Assembly: GCF_019279795.1 (NCBI RefSeq) | Contig: NC_056732.1 | Location: 179,158,613-179,222,612 of the forward strand | Length of the DNA: 64,000 nt | From: Protopterus annectens | Lineage: Eukaryota > Chordata > Ceratodontiformes > Protopteridae | Direction of reading: 5' to 3' | Notes under the pieces: model-generated | Database searches by the model: none | Told to the model about the DNA's origin: nothing | Seen by the model: the letters and a program-made list of their open reading frames with translations, nothing else | Shown: positions 36,397 through 48,914 of the stretch, piece by piece | Layout: every line of letters begins with the position of its first letter | How positions within the stretch are numbered: the first letter of the stretch is position 1 | Position numbers and translations under genes: made by a program

Positions 36397-36740
36397 AGGG
36401 TTGCCACCTTTTCATATGTCCATAGTGGGTCCTTTTTGGGACACACATCTGATTTTACAGGCCGACACAAACCCATGGTCAGTACAAGGGATAGAACTTT
36501 CCTTTCTTGCCTAATTATAAGCTTATTCTTGTAGCAGTTTAGTAGCTTATCCTGTTTCCTGTACCATGTAGGTACTTTAGATACAGAAATAACTATTGTA
36601 TGCAACTATTACAGTACATATGGGACATAATTATGTCCTACAATCCCAGGACATTTGCCACGTTTAATATATTTGGTCAGGACACAACCACCCAAAGAGG
36701 GAGTGTCCCTCGCAAAGTGGAACAGGTGGTAACACTATCA
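36397..36740. mobile_element. MITE family B, copy with both ends
   Basis: It begins GGGTTGCCACCTTTTC after TA and ends GGAACAGGTGGTAACAC before TA, so the ends are inverted repeats of about 14 bases with TA on both sides. Inner blocks 'aggacatttgcc', 'aggacacaaccacccaaaga' and 'gtccctcgcaaagtgg' are shared with the copies near 16 kb. It is non-coding. Confidence 0.6.
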
Positions 36741-36929
36741 TTGGCTCATGTCCATAGCACATATTTGTAATGGTGTATAGGCATATACTCTCCATATCCT
36801 TTGTTCATAAAGGTTGGTAGTGGCAGAATGTGTGATTGCTATGGTCTATGTTATACACATATGTGAACACTTCAACCGCTGTATATGGGAGACCTATGGA
36901 ATCCTGAAACCACAGTGTTCTGATGCACA

Positions 36930-37330
36930 CAGTCCCGGGAACAGACTCCCATACCCCACATTACCGACATCGACAGTAACTCGCAAAGGTAACATGAACA
37001 TGGAACACACACATGCACACACAGACACACTGCTACCCAACACATCCAAACAAACCATCCTACACTACATATGAGCAGGTGGCCAAGCCCCCTACACACC
37101 CCATGTAGGTGTCGGTGCCCCACACACCACCCCCTACTTTAATATTCTACATCCTAGATCACGCAAACAGATGCACAAAGCTAACCCACAACCACACATT
37201 ACAGTCCCCCAACAACACACACCACACACAGAACACACACTTACACACACTACAGCCCTAAGAAACACACGTACACACAGTAACCTACCCAAACCGCAAC
37301 ACCAGAAGCACTGACTAACTGTCCATTAAC
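36930..37330. mobile_element. MITE family A relic
   Basis: The core 'gccaagccccctacacaccccatgtaggtg' (two pieces, about 37,082-37,111) with 'gtgccccacac' and 'ccccctactttaatatt' matches the centre of the MITE at 8-430 ('gcaagcccccctgcaccacc', 'tgtgccccaacac', 'ccccctacttaaatat'). The terminal inverted repeats are too degraded to place the ends. Confidence 0.5.
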
Positions 37331-37530
37331 ATTGTGAGATTACACCTCGCGCATCTGGTGTTTCGGTACTGTGTTCTTTCAGACCTTAAGCCTTGGGATT
37401 ATGTGCGTCGGTATGTAAAGCAGTCGGTATGTGGTAGGTATCCCATTTATATGTACCTCCATGGTTATGTAGATGTTGTTAACCTATCTATATATCTACA
37501 TATATATGTATATCCCATATAGCGACATAT

Positions 37531-37677
<147 letters not shown>

Positions 37678-37774
37678 ACACCTTTCATTGTGTACATGCC
37701 GGTTTGTCCTATTTCAACACATTCCTACCTTTTGTGTTTTATCCTGTCAGTATACACGACTGCCATTGGTACAT

Positions 37775-37845
37775 CTCAGGTAGCTTAGTGGTATGTTATT
37801 GTGATGAATGTGTACATGGTTGTGTGTTCTAATCCTGGCAGTGAT
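37775..37845 (+). mobile_element. tRNA-derived SINE head
   Basis: An A box (TAGCTTAGTGG, 37,781-37,791) and a B box (TGTTCTAATCC, 37,825-37,835) lie 44 bases apart. No acceptor stem closes the fold, so this is a SINE relic. A similar degraded stretch with 'ggttgtgtgttcca' follows at about 37,870-37,915. Confidence 0.55.
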
Positions 37846-38019
37846 ATCTTACCTCTCAGAGCAGGCACTGGTAGTGCAAGGGTGATGAATGCACATTTCA
37901 GCGGTTGTGTGTTCCACATGTTTATTATTCTGTGGAGAACTACCTATATATGCAAGCTGTGTTTAAGGTATACTATGTAACATGTACACATCTGTGAAGA
38001 TTCCTGTCAGGGATACTCC

Positions 38020-38270
38020 CCATTATTTGGAAACACATCCCTGATTACATTATACAAAACCCCTCACTAACACTCTGGGGAATCCTTGCAGAGTGGGTGG
38101 TGAACAGTAGCTACACCCCAGGGATCCTGCAAGTGGCTCTGCTCCACAGAGGGACAGTTAGTTGATCGATGGGGTGGCAACAGCAGACACTTTTTGCCTA
38201 TGCTTATGAGTGGCCTCGGCGGTTGGGCATGTACCTACCTATGTATCTATGAACCTGTACATACAGTATG
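38020..38270 (+). mobile_element. CR1-like LINE, copy 5 (3' end only)
   Basis: It starts around 'ttggaaacacatccctga' (the LWNKIP region of ORF2), passes 'ccagggatc' and 'ggctctgct.cacagagg' (as in 6.03-6.07 kb), and ends with the CR1 tail (about 38,230-38,262). It is strongly 5'-truncated and adjoins the 3' end of the Harbinger transposase relic. Confidence 0.75.
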
Positions 38271-38479
38271 GACACATGCTGATAGCTTAATATACTGTTC
38301 AGGTATTGACTTACCTTGTGCCAATGGCGGTTGTGTGTACAATAGTTGAGGGCTACCTATGTAGGATGCACACAGTAGACCACCTATACATGACAATTTA
38401 CAGGTGGTCGTGTGTGTGTGCCATCCATGTTTGCTGTGTGTGCAGGTGGAGAAGGGTGTCAGTCCATGAGTGCCTACAC

Positions 38480-39845
38480 TGTCAGTGTGTGTGCTATATG
38501 TTCCCTCTTTGCCAAGGCATGGGCATACTGGGCACGCCTCTGTCTGCCTACTGGGGCTAGCACAGGGTGTTCGTGGTCTGAGCCCCTGTGCCTGTGGGTC
38601 CCTTGGCAATGGTGGTGGGCTGTGAGGGCCTTCACCATTCTGTCCCTGCTGCAGCTGTTTCCGCAGGATCATATTGTGTAGCATGGCACATACTATGAAG
38701 ATGTGGGCACACGTTCCTGGAGAGTACTGCAAGGCTCCACCAGATATGTCCAAGCAATGGAACCATGATTTCAGCATCCCAAACACACGCTCTATGATGA
38801 TTCTGGTTTCTGCATGTGCCTCATTATGGCATTCTTGCGTGGCTGTGTGTGCATTTCTGATGGGTGTCATCATCCACGGTTCCAGTGCATAGCCAGCATC
38901 CCCCACCAGGTGGCCATATGGGATGTCCCCCTGGCAAATACCTGATACAGCTGTGAGGCATGCCAGATGTGGGAGTTGTGATAGCTTCCAGGACTGCCAG
39001 CACACACATCCATGATAATGCCCTGGGCATTGCACATGACCTGGCAGTTGATGGAGGGGAATCCCTTGCAGTTTATGTAGCACCTACCCTGCTCACTGGG
39101 TGGTGACTTGATGTGTATGTGCGTGCAGTCTATTGCACCCAGTACCTCCGGGTAGTCTGCCACATGGTGGAAGAGATGCATATTGCTGGCCAACTCCTCC
39201 TGCATTCGGGGAAGTGTATGTGCTCATTGGCATGTGGTAACATGGCATCCAGGAACTGGTGGAGTACCCTGGATGCTGATGCCTGTGAGATCCCCATGAT
39301 ATCCCCAGTTGGCCTTTGGAAGGTACCTGTGGCTAGTATTCTCAAGCTTACACATACCTTCATGTCCACTGGGATGGGTTCCCTCTGTTACTTCTGGCTC
39401 TGAGGCGTGGCCAGCACAGCTCAACAAGTTGCTGTATGATGTCCCTGTCCACCCTGTAATGCTCTACTATCTCCAGATCATGTAGCCCCTGGTAGGTTAC
39501 CCTGGGTCTGAACACTCGTCTCCTCCTCCGGTGCCTGAGATGGTTGTCAGCATCATCCTCCACACCACCGTCAGTCTCCAACACATGCTGGTGAATCAAA
39601 GCTATGGCAGCCCCTAACATATACATATTAAAAGTTCCCGTCTGTATACACCAATGGTGCAGAGTGTCTGGGAATACACAAGTGTGTGTGTGGGGCTTTC
39701 ACACCTTATACTATTGTGCAATGGATGATGCTGGTGTAATTGGGTGTGTTTGTGCTATTCCAGCTGCAGGGTATCTTAATTATTGGTTTTACAGCAGGTA
39801 CTGCTATTGTGGGGCCTTTGGTGTTGACTTACGCTTGTCTGCCAT
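38480..39845 (-). pseudogene. Harbinger transposase (HARBI1-like DDE), three frameshifts
   Basis: The gene runs leftward. A 13-nt exon (39,845-39,833, Met-Ala-Asp-Lys) ends at GTAAGT. After a 219-nt intron the acceptor TTAG precedes 39,613, and phase-1 joining gives Arg-Ala-Ala. The N-terminal region has an arginine-rich patch and a helix-turn-helix-like part ('GISQASASRVLHQFLDAML'). The DDE nuclease shows all three acidic positions: Asp in 'LGAIDCTHIHI' (about 39,130), Asp in 'VGDAGYALEPWMMTP' (about 38,900) and Glu in 'IIIERVFGMLKSWF' (about 38,780). 'AMLHNMI' follows. Frame changes lie near 39,366, 39,200 and 38,935, so it is not translatable. In the family, this enzyme cuts and joins DNA at TWA targets and works with a Myb-like protein. 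Confidence 0.85.
39614..39832 (-). other. Predicted 219-nt intron of the Harbinger transposase
   Basis: GTAAGT at the donor and TATGTTAG at the acceptor, both in phase 1, link a four-codon first exon to the main exon without breaking the frame. The acceptor has a modest pyrimidine tract. Confidence 0.55.
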
Positions 39846-41104
39846 GATTCATCTATTGCCCTTTACTTCTATTTTCAACCCGATTCACCTCCCATTGTCA
39901 GGCATGCATCCAGCTGCCGCCTTTCTTGTTTTGTGCTTCCACAACCCAGGATTGTGTTGGGAAATGTGTTATGTAGCTGATCTACAGCAAGTTTGCTTTG
40001 TTCTGCTGTGACAGTTCTCTTTTCTAAGCTGTACGGCACCTCCACTTTCCTGTTCTGCAGGTAGCTACTAGCAGCCTTGTTAGCTGTTGTCTATGGCCCA
40101 CTGTAAGTTTCTAGGTGTTAATTACTAATTTGTACTCCAATTACCATGCTGCAGCATTTCCTTATTGTCTTCCCATATCCTTCCTGTTTCAACTGTGGTG
40201 TGCGCCACACACATCCGTTTACCAGGTTTCGTGCGCATTTGCATCCATGTTCACATGAATTTTCTGTTACCTTGTGTGCTCTCAGCTAAGCAAAGCTATG
40301 GCTACTTCCACACCCCTGTCCTGCGGCCTTGCTTAGCAACACCCAGCATGGATTAGCAATGATCCAATGTGCTTACATATACGGTGGCGCGCCCCTCCCT
40401 TGATGTCATGTTTACCTGCAGGCCACTCCTCGGTGTTGTAACGCTATGTCTTGTGGTACATCCTTACGCCAGTGGGACGTTTGCGATTCATTATTACTTG
40501 ACTCGTTTGCATGGCATTGACTGCTAATTCCTAGTTACCGCACAGAACACTGTCACAGACCCTTAGCAACCCTTGCGCAATGGTTGTGGTGTAGCATGCG
40601 TGCCATTGACTATTATGGGGATATCATGAATTCCGTTACATTACAGTTTTATGACATCTAAATATATTTTCATTATGATCCAGTTTGCGCATCGATTTTA
40701 CTTTGTGTTGGTGTGGCCATGAAATTAAATGTTATTTTTTATATGTTGTGCTTGTTGTTTTATGCCATTGGCTATATATTTAGCCATTGGCATATATTAA
40801 CATTATAACATGTAAGTTTGGTCCGCTTTCATGCTCCAATTTTATGTTTGACAACATGTAAACCATTTTTTTTTTTTGGTTTACATTTCTACATGATTAC
40901 GCTATGCCTGCACAACTTCATGAATCGCTATATACCTTCATTTTTATGCTGCACTGCTGCGCATGGGGTAATTAGCATACATGCGCTGGGAGCTGCGCAG
41001 CTCTGGCATACGCTGGTAGTGCACGTGGAAACAGTTCTTACCTGAATCGCTTGACGGCCATATTTGGAGCTAGATCGCCGACGCTACTCCGGCGCATGGC
41101 ACAA
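39846..41104. other. 5' non-coding part of the Harbinger element
   Basis: No gene is visible. Close to the right terminus it contains a self-complementary stretch (GAGCTGCGCAGCTC, about 40,990-41,003) and CpG-containing words, unlike the CpG-poor region to the left. Confidence 0.4.
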
Positions 41105-41239
41105 GCTTAATGAATCCCGGGGTATATATCACTTATAATCTATCCAGTCATTGTCAGTTAAGCATCATATGGTTCATTCAAATCCTGCCTCTTAAATCTC
41201 GTCCCTTCTGTGCATGTATTGTTCTCACAATTTCCATTT

Positions 41240-43150
41240 TTTCCCTATATAGTTTGCTCCTTCCCTTTTTTTAAAGAACCCAATTTCAGTTGTTTTATCT
41301 CTGTTACTATAGTCACTACTTCTAATAAGGTTGGTCTAGACTTTGATTTCCATTTTCTAGTAATTGCTTTTTTGGCAGCAACCATAATTAGACTCAGCAG
41401 ACTTACTATGTCTAGGCAGTTCCGATTCTGTATCATAGCTCAAAAAAAAAAATCATCTCCCCAGTCAATCCAATCCACTCACCCAGCATCTCCGGCACAG
41501 CTGTTCGCAGGGAATACCTATAGTCTGCCTGCTCATTACGCTCCCAAAAAATATGTTCCCAGCCACCTCTTTTCTGCCTGTCAAACCTCCAATATTTGCT
41601 ATCCACCTGAAGAAAAATTCTTCGGACTCCAGTTGGGATATAAAAATACCTATGTAAACACTTCCAGGCAAAGATCCTAAATCTTCTAGACTCTGTTGCA
41701 TATTTGTGAGATACACATATATCCCCCATTGTCTCTTTGTGAATTACTTATCCACTCTCTCTTCCCAATCCTTTCTAAGCTCCCCTGATTGATCCTTATA
41801 GTTATCATGCAATATTTTATGTGCTCTACCAATTATTCCTTTTTTTAACGCCGGCGTCTGTTCTAGATTCTACTAAAAACTCTACTAGTGTTGGTCTTTC
41901 ATTTAAGAGCCCCCTATTTATTTCTATTTGCCTGTACTCTGATATCAATCCTTGATATGGAAGGCAATCTGTAATCTGCAGTCCAAATAAATTCTTGGTC
42001 TCTTCACATTCTATTACCTTTCCTTTTCTAGTTATTTGTTCCCAATACCTTGGCTCTTTTGCCAGTTTTCTCCAAAAAATTCCAGCCTCTCTTGCCTATT
42101 TCTGTATCTCTAACCACAGTCATCCCTATCAGAAGAATCTCTTTTCTCCATTCTCATGGTGGTTGAGTTCTTATAATACTCCCTGCTATTTTATGAATAT
42201 AATACTCTGTATGATTTTTGTTGTTCTCATTAAGAGTCTGCACCCAAAATCCCAATCTCTCCTTATTTCTTTATTTATTTATTTAACATTTGTTGACTGG
42301 GAAAGTCTGACTAGGGCAGAGCCTATTTTCAGAGGAGGCCCAGGGAGAAATGCTCCAGATGCATGTCTTTGGATTGTGGGAGGAAACCGGAGTACCCGGA
42401 GGAAATCCACATGAATGCAGGGAGGACATGCAGACTCCGCACAAAAGGAACCCTAACCAAGAATCGAACTGGAGAACCTCTTGCTGTGAGGTGACAGCAT
42501 TAACCATTGCACCACTACGTCACCCTCATTCCTTTCCACTTTGAATTATAGTTTTCTGCTTGTGCTATGTATATGAGCCTTAACTGTGTTGCTCTAAATA
42601 CCCCCTCAAATTGGGTAATCCTAGTCCGCCTTGTTCTATTGGAAAAATCAGCTTATCACACTTGACTCTTGCTGTCTTTTCTTCCCAGATAAAATCCTTC
42701 AACTCTTTTTTAATTGCTATCCGCAGCTTCTCCTCTGGTTGATAAAAATATGCTTGACCTGTGTATAAGACTAAAGGAACTAAAGACATTTTAATTGCTT
42801 GTATCTTAGTGTTCATATCCATATAACAAAGCTTCCAGTTTCTCATTTTTTGTATTATCTTCTGTTTAGTCTCTTCCCACATATCTTTAGCTGCCACAGC
42901 AGAGTAATTTCTAAGCCATACTCCTAAATGCTTCATGTTATCCTGTCCCCATAAATTTGGATATTGTTGGATCAATTTGTATGTGGGTTCATAATTTATC
43001 GCGATTACCTTTGTTTTAGCTTCATTAATTTTGTATCTTGAGAAGATTTGAAACTGTCTTAAAATATTCCACAAGACTATAAAGTCTCTTTCTGGTTTTG
43101 CCATGTATAAAATAATATCATCTGCAAATAGAGCCAGCTTTTCCTGACTA
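41240..43150 (-). pseudogene. L1 ORF2, distal RT and C-terminal region
   Basis: It begins with 'EKLALFADDIILYM' (catalytic FADD at 43,117-43,128), then a 174-codon open stretch with 'INEAKTKVIAIN', 'KIQAIKMSLVPLVLY' and 'GGLGLPNLRGY', all typical of L1 RT thumb and connection. The C-terminal part ('KCLHRYFYIP', 'WRF..QKRGGWEHIFWE' and 'LIMVAAKKAITRKW') follows at 41.7-41.24 kb after a SINE insertion. Frame changes and stops are spread across the last kilobase. Confidence 0.85.
42275..42536 (-). mobile_element. tRNA-headed SINE with LINE-like tail
   Basis: On the minus strand it starts near 42,536. The A box TGGTGCAATGG (42,514-42,504) and the B box AGTTCGATTCT (42,470-42,460) are 44 bases apart. 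Next comes the conserved body 'tgcatgtcctccctgcat', 'tttcctccgggtactccgg' and 'tttcctcccacaatccaaag', a block found in widespread fish/amphibian SINEs. The tail 'ggagcatttctccctgggcc...' ending in (AAATA)n is related to the 3' end of the L2-like LINE at 48.86-48.96 kb. It lies within the C-terminal region of L1 ORF2. Confidence 0.82.
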
Positions 43151-43159
43151 CCATACCAA

Positions 43160-45540
43160 CTATATCAATTACCAATAATAATTACATATAGGGTTAACTA
43201 CTGGTAAGGGCGCATTGTTCTTCCTTACCACCCTTGCTTAAATGTATGCCTTGTTACTGTAGTCAGCTCATTGAATTGTGGTTTTAATGTAAGTCTTGTT
43301 AATATGCTCAGTCCAGTGTATTGTGGCTTAGAATCAAGATGCTTCCTTTAATTTAACCAGTTCTTGTTGTAATTAGTTCTTGGCAGCCAAGTCTGTTATC
43401 TTATTCAGCTCAGGAAATTGCGGCATAAAAACCTAGCCACTTGCTTTATTTTAAAGAGCACTGTTAAATTTTGGCAGTTTACTACCGCTGTACCAACTTG
43501 CTGCAGTGGTTACAACAACAGGTAATTGAACTGTGTACCTGTAATATTTTATCTGTTTAATTGTATCTCGGCAGCCAAATACTACTACTGCTGAGTTTAC
43601 TGCAACTGTACTTTTTATATTTTATTCCTCCAAAACCTGAGTACAGCTGATGATTGCAAACGTTAACATAACCTGTATCTGTGTATTTTGTTTCAAATGT
43701 GATTATTTCTTTAGCTATTTACTTTGAGGTACTGTATGGCACCAAGCAGTATGTACTGACTTTTTCATTGTTATTGCTACTAACTCAGTATCAACCAAGC
43801 TGTTGTTGCAACTTCCTAATATCTGGTGTTTTTTAGGTATAATTGCTCTTTTGCTATTTCAGACATTATTATTGGCCACAGATGAATATGTGGTTTTGGG
43901 GATTGTAATCTATCTTGGTGCTCAATTATTCCAGTTGTCTGGACTGTATAATTCCTCAGCAAAGTTAATCACCGTTATGTTTTGTGAGCATATAACCCTC
44001 CTGCTGCATGCCTGCCATTTACTGGTAATGGTATAATCTCCATTGGTAATTGTATAAACTGTCTACTGTTTATTAGTGAATGTACAAACTGCATTATCTT
44101 CAGCAGAGAATTGCCAGCCTCTTACTGTTATCTGCCTTAACCCTTTTTCATCTAGTTTGATTTTACCATGCAGACTGCATATTTCCCCTAATGAGATAGT
44201 TCACTTTGCACAATCTTTACATAGCTGCTCCACAGTACTTTATTGTTGTGCACAGTAGTAGAGATATATGCTGTAGATTCTTGATTCTTACTTGTTGAAA
44301 TATGTAGATAATTTCCAACACTTTTTGATTTTTGTGAGCTTTTGCTTAGGAAACCATATTATATATTTTTTCTTCTTATCTCTATCTAACCACTACCTGT
44401 CCTTTTTTATTCAGATGCTACATCCCTGTATTCACCCTGTCACAGATCTGCTGACCTGCTTGTGCCTCGCGAGATAAACCTGCACATTGTATCTGAAAGT
44501 CTCTATTTTATTTTATTGTGCCCAGGCTTCTTTCAAGGTCAGTCCCTCTACTTATGTATGTACACACCGTAGTTTGTGCAACATTCTTATTTCTACTAAA
44601 TTGTAATGGCTCCCTGTATATCACCACTCTGTGCTTTAGCCCCTCTCCCATTTTTCTTCAGCTAAGGACTCTTACCCCTAGAGACAGTTCTGTCCAAAGT
44701 ATCTGACCCTGCCTGCTGTTACTGTTTGCTCTTTAATGCTTATCCCTCTTTTTGCTTACCTCAAATCTCCTCTCCTGTCATCTACTAAGACCTTTTCTTT
44801 TCTGTCAATCTACCTAATTTCTTATTTGCAATCACCTTGTAATTTTCCTAAACCCCAGCCTACATCACCCAGTAGTAGACATTTATACTTCTTATATCTC
44901 CTAAAGCTTGTATCTGATATTTATATTTCTGAATTCCACAGCCTCCAACATTTATTGATGTAGATATTGACATCTAAAGTTATGTTTTTTTATTTCTCTT
45001 ATCCTCTGCCTTTAATAAACTATGTTAGCTATTAATGTAGTTTAGATTAGTCCTGCACCCTTTCTTATAACTAACTGGTGCATTCTTACCTGATTGTTTT
45101 TCTTTCTAGTAATATAGTAGACCGAAGCCAGCTCACTCCATTTGCCCTCATTGGCCTCACTCCGCTCCTCTACCCTACCCCCATTCCCACCCAACCCTGA
45201 TTCAATTTCCTTTATAGCTATCCATCTTGACCCCACCTTCTCTAAACTCTAGCTTCCTGCTCATCTTAACAATCTAGTCTAATCAAGCCCATCTACACCC
45301 CTCTTCTATCTCTTCTATCCCTACACATTACAGCACATTTCACCCTCCCACTCTCTTCTCCCTTCCCCTCTCCAGTCTTTTGCACTCATACAAACCTTCT
45401 CCAATCACAGTCTCACCACTCTCTTGTAATACTCTCTCCTTAATCTTCATTATGCTTCTTCCTTTCCTCTCATCCCCTCTTCTCCCCTCCTCATATCCTC
45501 TCTTCTACTACTCCTTTCCAACCTCACATCATATCACACT
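43160..45540 (+). other. 5' region of the L2-like LINE; no readable ORF1
   Basis: Pyrimidine-rich, AT-rich sequence. Short frames occur but none has recognisable ORF1 features (esterase blocks or coiled coil). It may be a long 5' UTR, or ORF1 may be absent or decayed. Confidence 0.4.
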
Positions 45541-48490
45541 TTGCTAATCCTACATCCCTACTCCCCAACCTCCTCTCATTATACTACACAGTCATATACT
45601 CATTGCTCCTCTCCCATATCATCCTCACTCTTCTCCTGTACTGAATTCACTCTTCCCAAAATCAAATTACCTCCTATGTTCTCTTCTCTTTACAGAATCA
45701 AACAAAAATTTCTCTCTTTCTATCCTTTTATCTCACTTCTCCTCCACCCCTTCAATACCCTCCAACTCTCAGGTGACATTCATCCCAACCCCGGTCCCAA
45801 TATTAAGCCATCTACTCATACCACAGACTATCCAACCCCTTTGTACACAAATAACCCTAACCCCAAACATCTATCCTCTTACTCCATCAACATCCATAGT
45901 ATCTTTAATAAGACAACTGAATCCCATTCTTGGATAGACCAATATTCTAACATAGTAACACTTTCTGAAACATGGCTAAAACCTCACAACACAGGCAATT
46001 AATGTCTTCCCCAGAATACATCATATGCTATGACCGAACACATAAAAAGGTGGAGGTGTTGCTATTGTTTGCTCTGACCTCCTAACCCCCCACCCAACCC
46101 TCCCCCGTCTTTTCACCCAGCAGACCTCATTATGGTAAATTATAAACCCAACATTCACAAAACCCTAACAATAGTTGCCATCTACATACCCCCCAGGAGA
46201 TAGCATACCCTTATTGGAATAGATTCTCATCCGGATGTCTGACAATATGCCTAATGAGATCATAATTCTCTGTGACATCAACATCAGTTGGCTAACCCAC
46301 TACTCTAACTCTCCTACTGCCAACATAAAACTGTGTGGATTCACTCAGTTTATCTCTTCCCCCACTTTTCATCATAAGCCCACTAATTCGAGCTCCATCA
46401 TTTGACTGGATTCTTGTCTTTAGTCCTAACCTCTATCACTACCCTGAATCCCTACCAGACTCCATAAGTGACAGTAGCCCAAAACACATCCAAATATTTT
46501 CTCCCCATCACTCTCAACCTCCAAATTTAAAGAATGCCAAAAGCTAGCTAACATTGACCCTGAGACTTTTAACAACTCTCTCCTAGCTATAGACTGGTCC
46601 TTCCTATTAACCCTACCTCTAGATGAAGCTGTACTTCAATTTAACTCTGTCTTCCTTAACACACTTCAATCTTTTACCCCTCCCAGAATGGTTAGAGTCA
46701 AATCTTTGTGTTCTTGTCACCTCACTTTCTCTACAAATCTCCTACCAACTCCAGAATCTGACTAAAAAACACATTATCAATGATAAAAAAGTTCTACCAC
46801 ATACCCCAAACTACTACACCCAGAAACTTCAAAAAGTTTTGGAATATTATCAACCAGATACTCCACCCAGGCAATCCCTCCCCCAATAACACACCTCTAG
46901 AAACTGCAACTCTCTTTAATTCATATTTCATTGATACCATCAGTGAACTTAAGCAGAACTCCAACCCACCCAATGTATTACCTTCAACCACACCCAATTA
47001 CACAACTCCCCCTTCTCACTGAGACCAGTTCTTACCAGCTACATTAAAAACCTTCTTCTTAAACTAAAACAATGTTCTTCATTAGCTGATACATTGCTAC
47101 CTCTCTTTCTAAAGACTGCTGCCAAGTTTATAGCATACCCAGTCTCCATTCTCATAAATCGCTCCATCAGTGAATCCACTGTCCCTACTATTTGGAAATA
47201 ATTCTACACAATACCAATCCACAAAGGAGGGAATTCCACTGAACTCTCTAATTTCCTTCCTATAGCCATACTCTCTCCCCTCTCCAAAATGCTTGAACAC
47301 TGTGTTCATAGACAATTCTTAGACTCTCTCACTCATAAAAACCTGCTCACCTCTACCCAGCATGGCATCTACTCCCACCACAATACCTCCACTGCTCTCA
47401 TCTCCTTTACTAACTCCATTTCTCTTGCCAGAGATAACAGTAAAATAGTGTACTGCCACTTTTTAGACCTCTCTAAAGCCTTTGACACTGTCTCCTACCC
47501 CATCCTCCTCTCCTAACTGTCCCAACTCAAGCTGTCTATAGAAACTTTCTCTTGGTTCTACAGCTACCTCACAGACCGGGACCAATCTGCCAAATGTCTG
47601 TCTGCCCTGTCTCTCTTTCTCTCCATAAAAATGGATGTCCCTCAGAGCTCAGTTCTTGGTTCCCTTCTCTTTAACATCTTTTCCAACCAACTACACCAAT
47701 CCCATCCCCAGTCATTCCTCATACAGTATACAGATGACTCCACTATCATCTCCATCTCTGACAACCCTATTGACCTAATCACCCTCACACAAAAATCCTT
47801 CAACCACACTGAATCCTGGCTTGCTTACAACCAACTCATACTCAATCCCAAAAAAACAAAACTCCACCTCTTCTCCCTAAATCTTTATACCACCTTAAAT
47901 CATCATTTACCATCTCTTCACTGAATAATACTACCATCACCCCTGAAACACACACAAAGCTGCTTGGTGTGACCACAGACAACCAGCTTAAATTTGATCT
48001 GTACGGACATCACTGTATTAAGTAAACCCACCAAAAGCTTGGCCTACTATATAGAAACAAAAGGTTCCTCACCTCTGACTCTAGAATCTCACTTGTACAT
48101 GCTTACTTGCTCCCCAACCTCTTCTATGGCTCACAAATTCTAACTAACCTACAGTCTTTACTTCCCTACAGAAACTACCTACAACAAAGCAGCTAGATTT
48201 GCTGCTAATCTGGCTTCTAAATCTCATCACTGCCATGCTATGAGGACACTCAAGCTGGCTAGAGCTTCCTAACCAACTCTTATTTGCTCAACTTCTCACT
48301 ATCCACTCTATCCTGAACAAACCCTCTTTCTACCCTAGTATCGCTACACTAATTTCCCTCTGTACCCCCTGATCCCTCAGAAGCTCTGACCAATGCCTAT
48401 TACAGATTCATAAATCTAAATACTTAGTTGGACAGAATCTCTATAGCATTATCATGCCACCCAATGGAACAAGCTTCCCATGCCCCCAGA
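45541..48490 (+). pseudogene. L2-like ORF2 (endonuclease-reverse transcriptase), broken
   Basis: The N-terminal frame (45,541-46,002) contains 'LSGDIHPNPGP' (45,769-45,798), a motif common near the start of CR1/L2 ORF2. The endonuclease start 'SINIHSIFNK' and 'LSETWLKPH' follows. The RT is in pieces: 'IPIHKGGNS' near 47,215, 'FLDLSKAFDTVSYPILLS' ending at a stop at 47,516, 'VPQSSVLGSLLF' near 47,640, and the catalytic box 'YTDDST' near 47,733. The motif order and 'DLSKAFDTV' fit the L2 group. Many stops and frame changes show it is inactive. The NPGP motif is discussed as a finding. Confidence 0.82.
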
Positions 48491-48914
48491 CATATTACTA
48501 ATGTTCATGAATTCAAGAAAACACTTAAACAACATCTAAACAGCACCTGGTTATGTGTCTGTGACCATCCCACCGGAACTCTCTCCCTCTTCCATCTCTA
48601 CTTTCTCCATACTCACTCTCCCTTCCCCCCCTTAACTACCCCCCTTTATTCAAAATTTCTCTTAAAATAGTCCCAACATGACTATTATTGTTTCTTTCTA
48701 TTCTTTTCTTGACTGTTACCTGTTTTCCTCACTCTCAGTCTCTTTTCTAATTTACATTATGTTATTATGTTTATTTTTTTTTGTATTGCTGTACTGTGAG
48801 CTTTCTAAATGTACATTACTTTTTCATGTTAATTTTCTTGTACTGATGTAATATGGAGCTTTTTTCCCCGGGCCTCAGATGAAAAAGGGCTTTTGCCCAG
48901 TCGGACTATCTCAG

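Noticed and set aside
43803..44036. Hydrophobic 77-codon ORF resembling a membrane protein
   Set aside because: It lies in the T-rich 5' region of the L2-like LINE. Hydrophobicity follows from T-rich codons, and no motif is present.
45042..45236. Glycine/glutamate-rich minus-strand ORF
   Set aside because: Antisense of pyrimidine-rich LINE 5' sequence; low complexity only.
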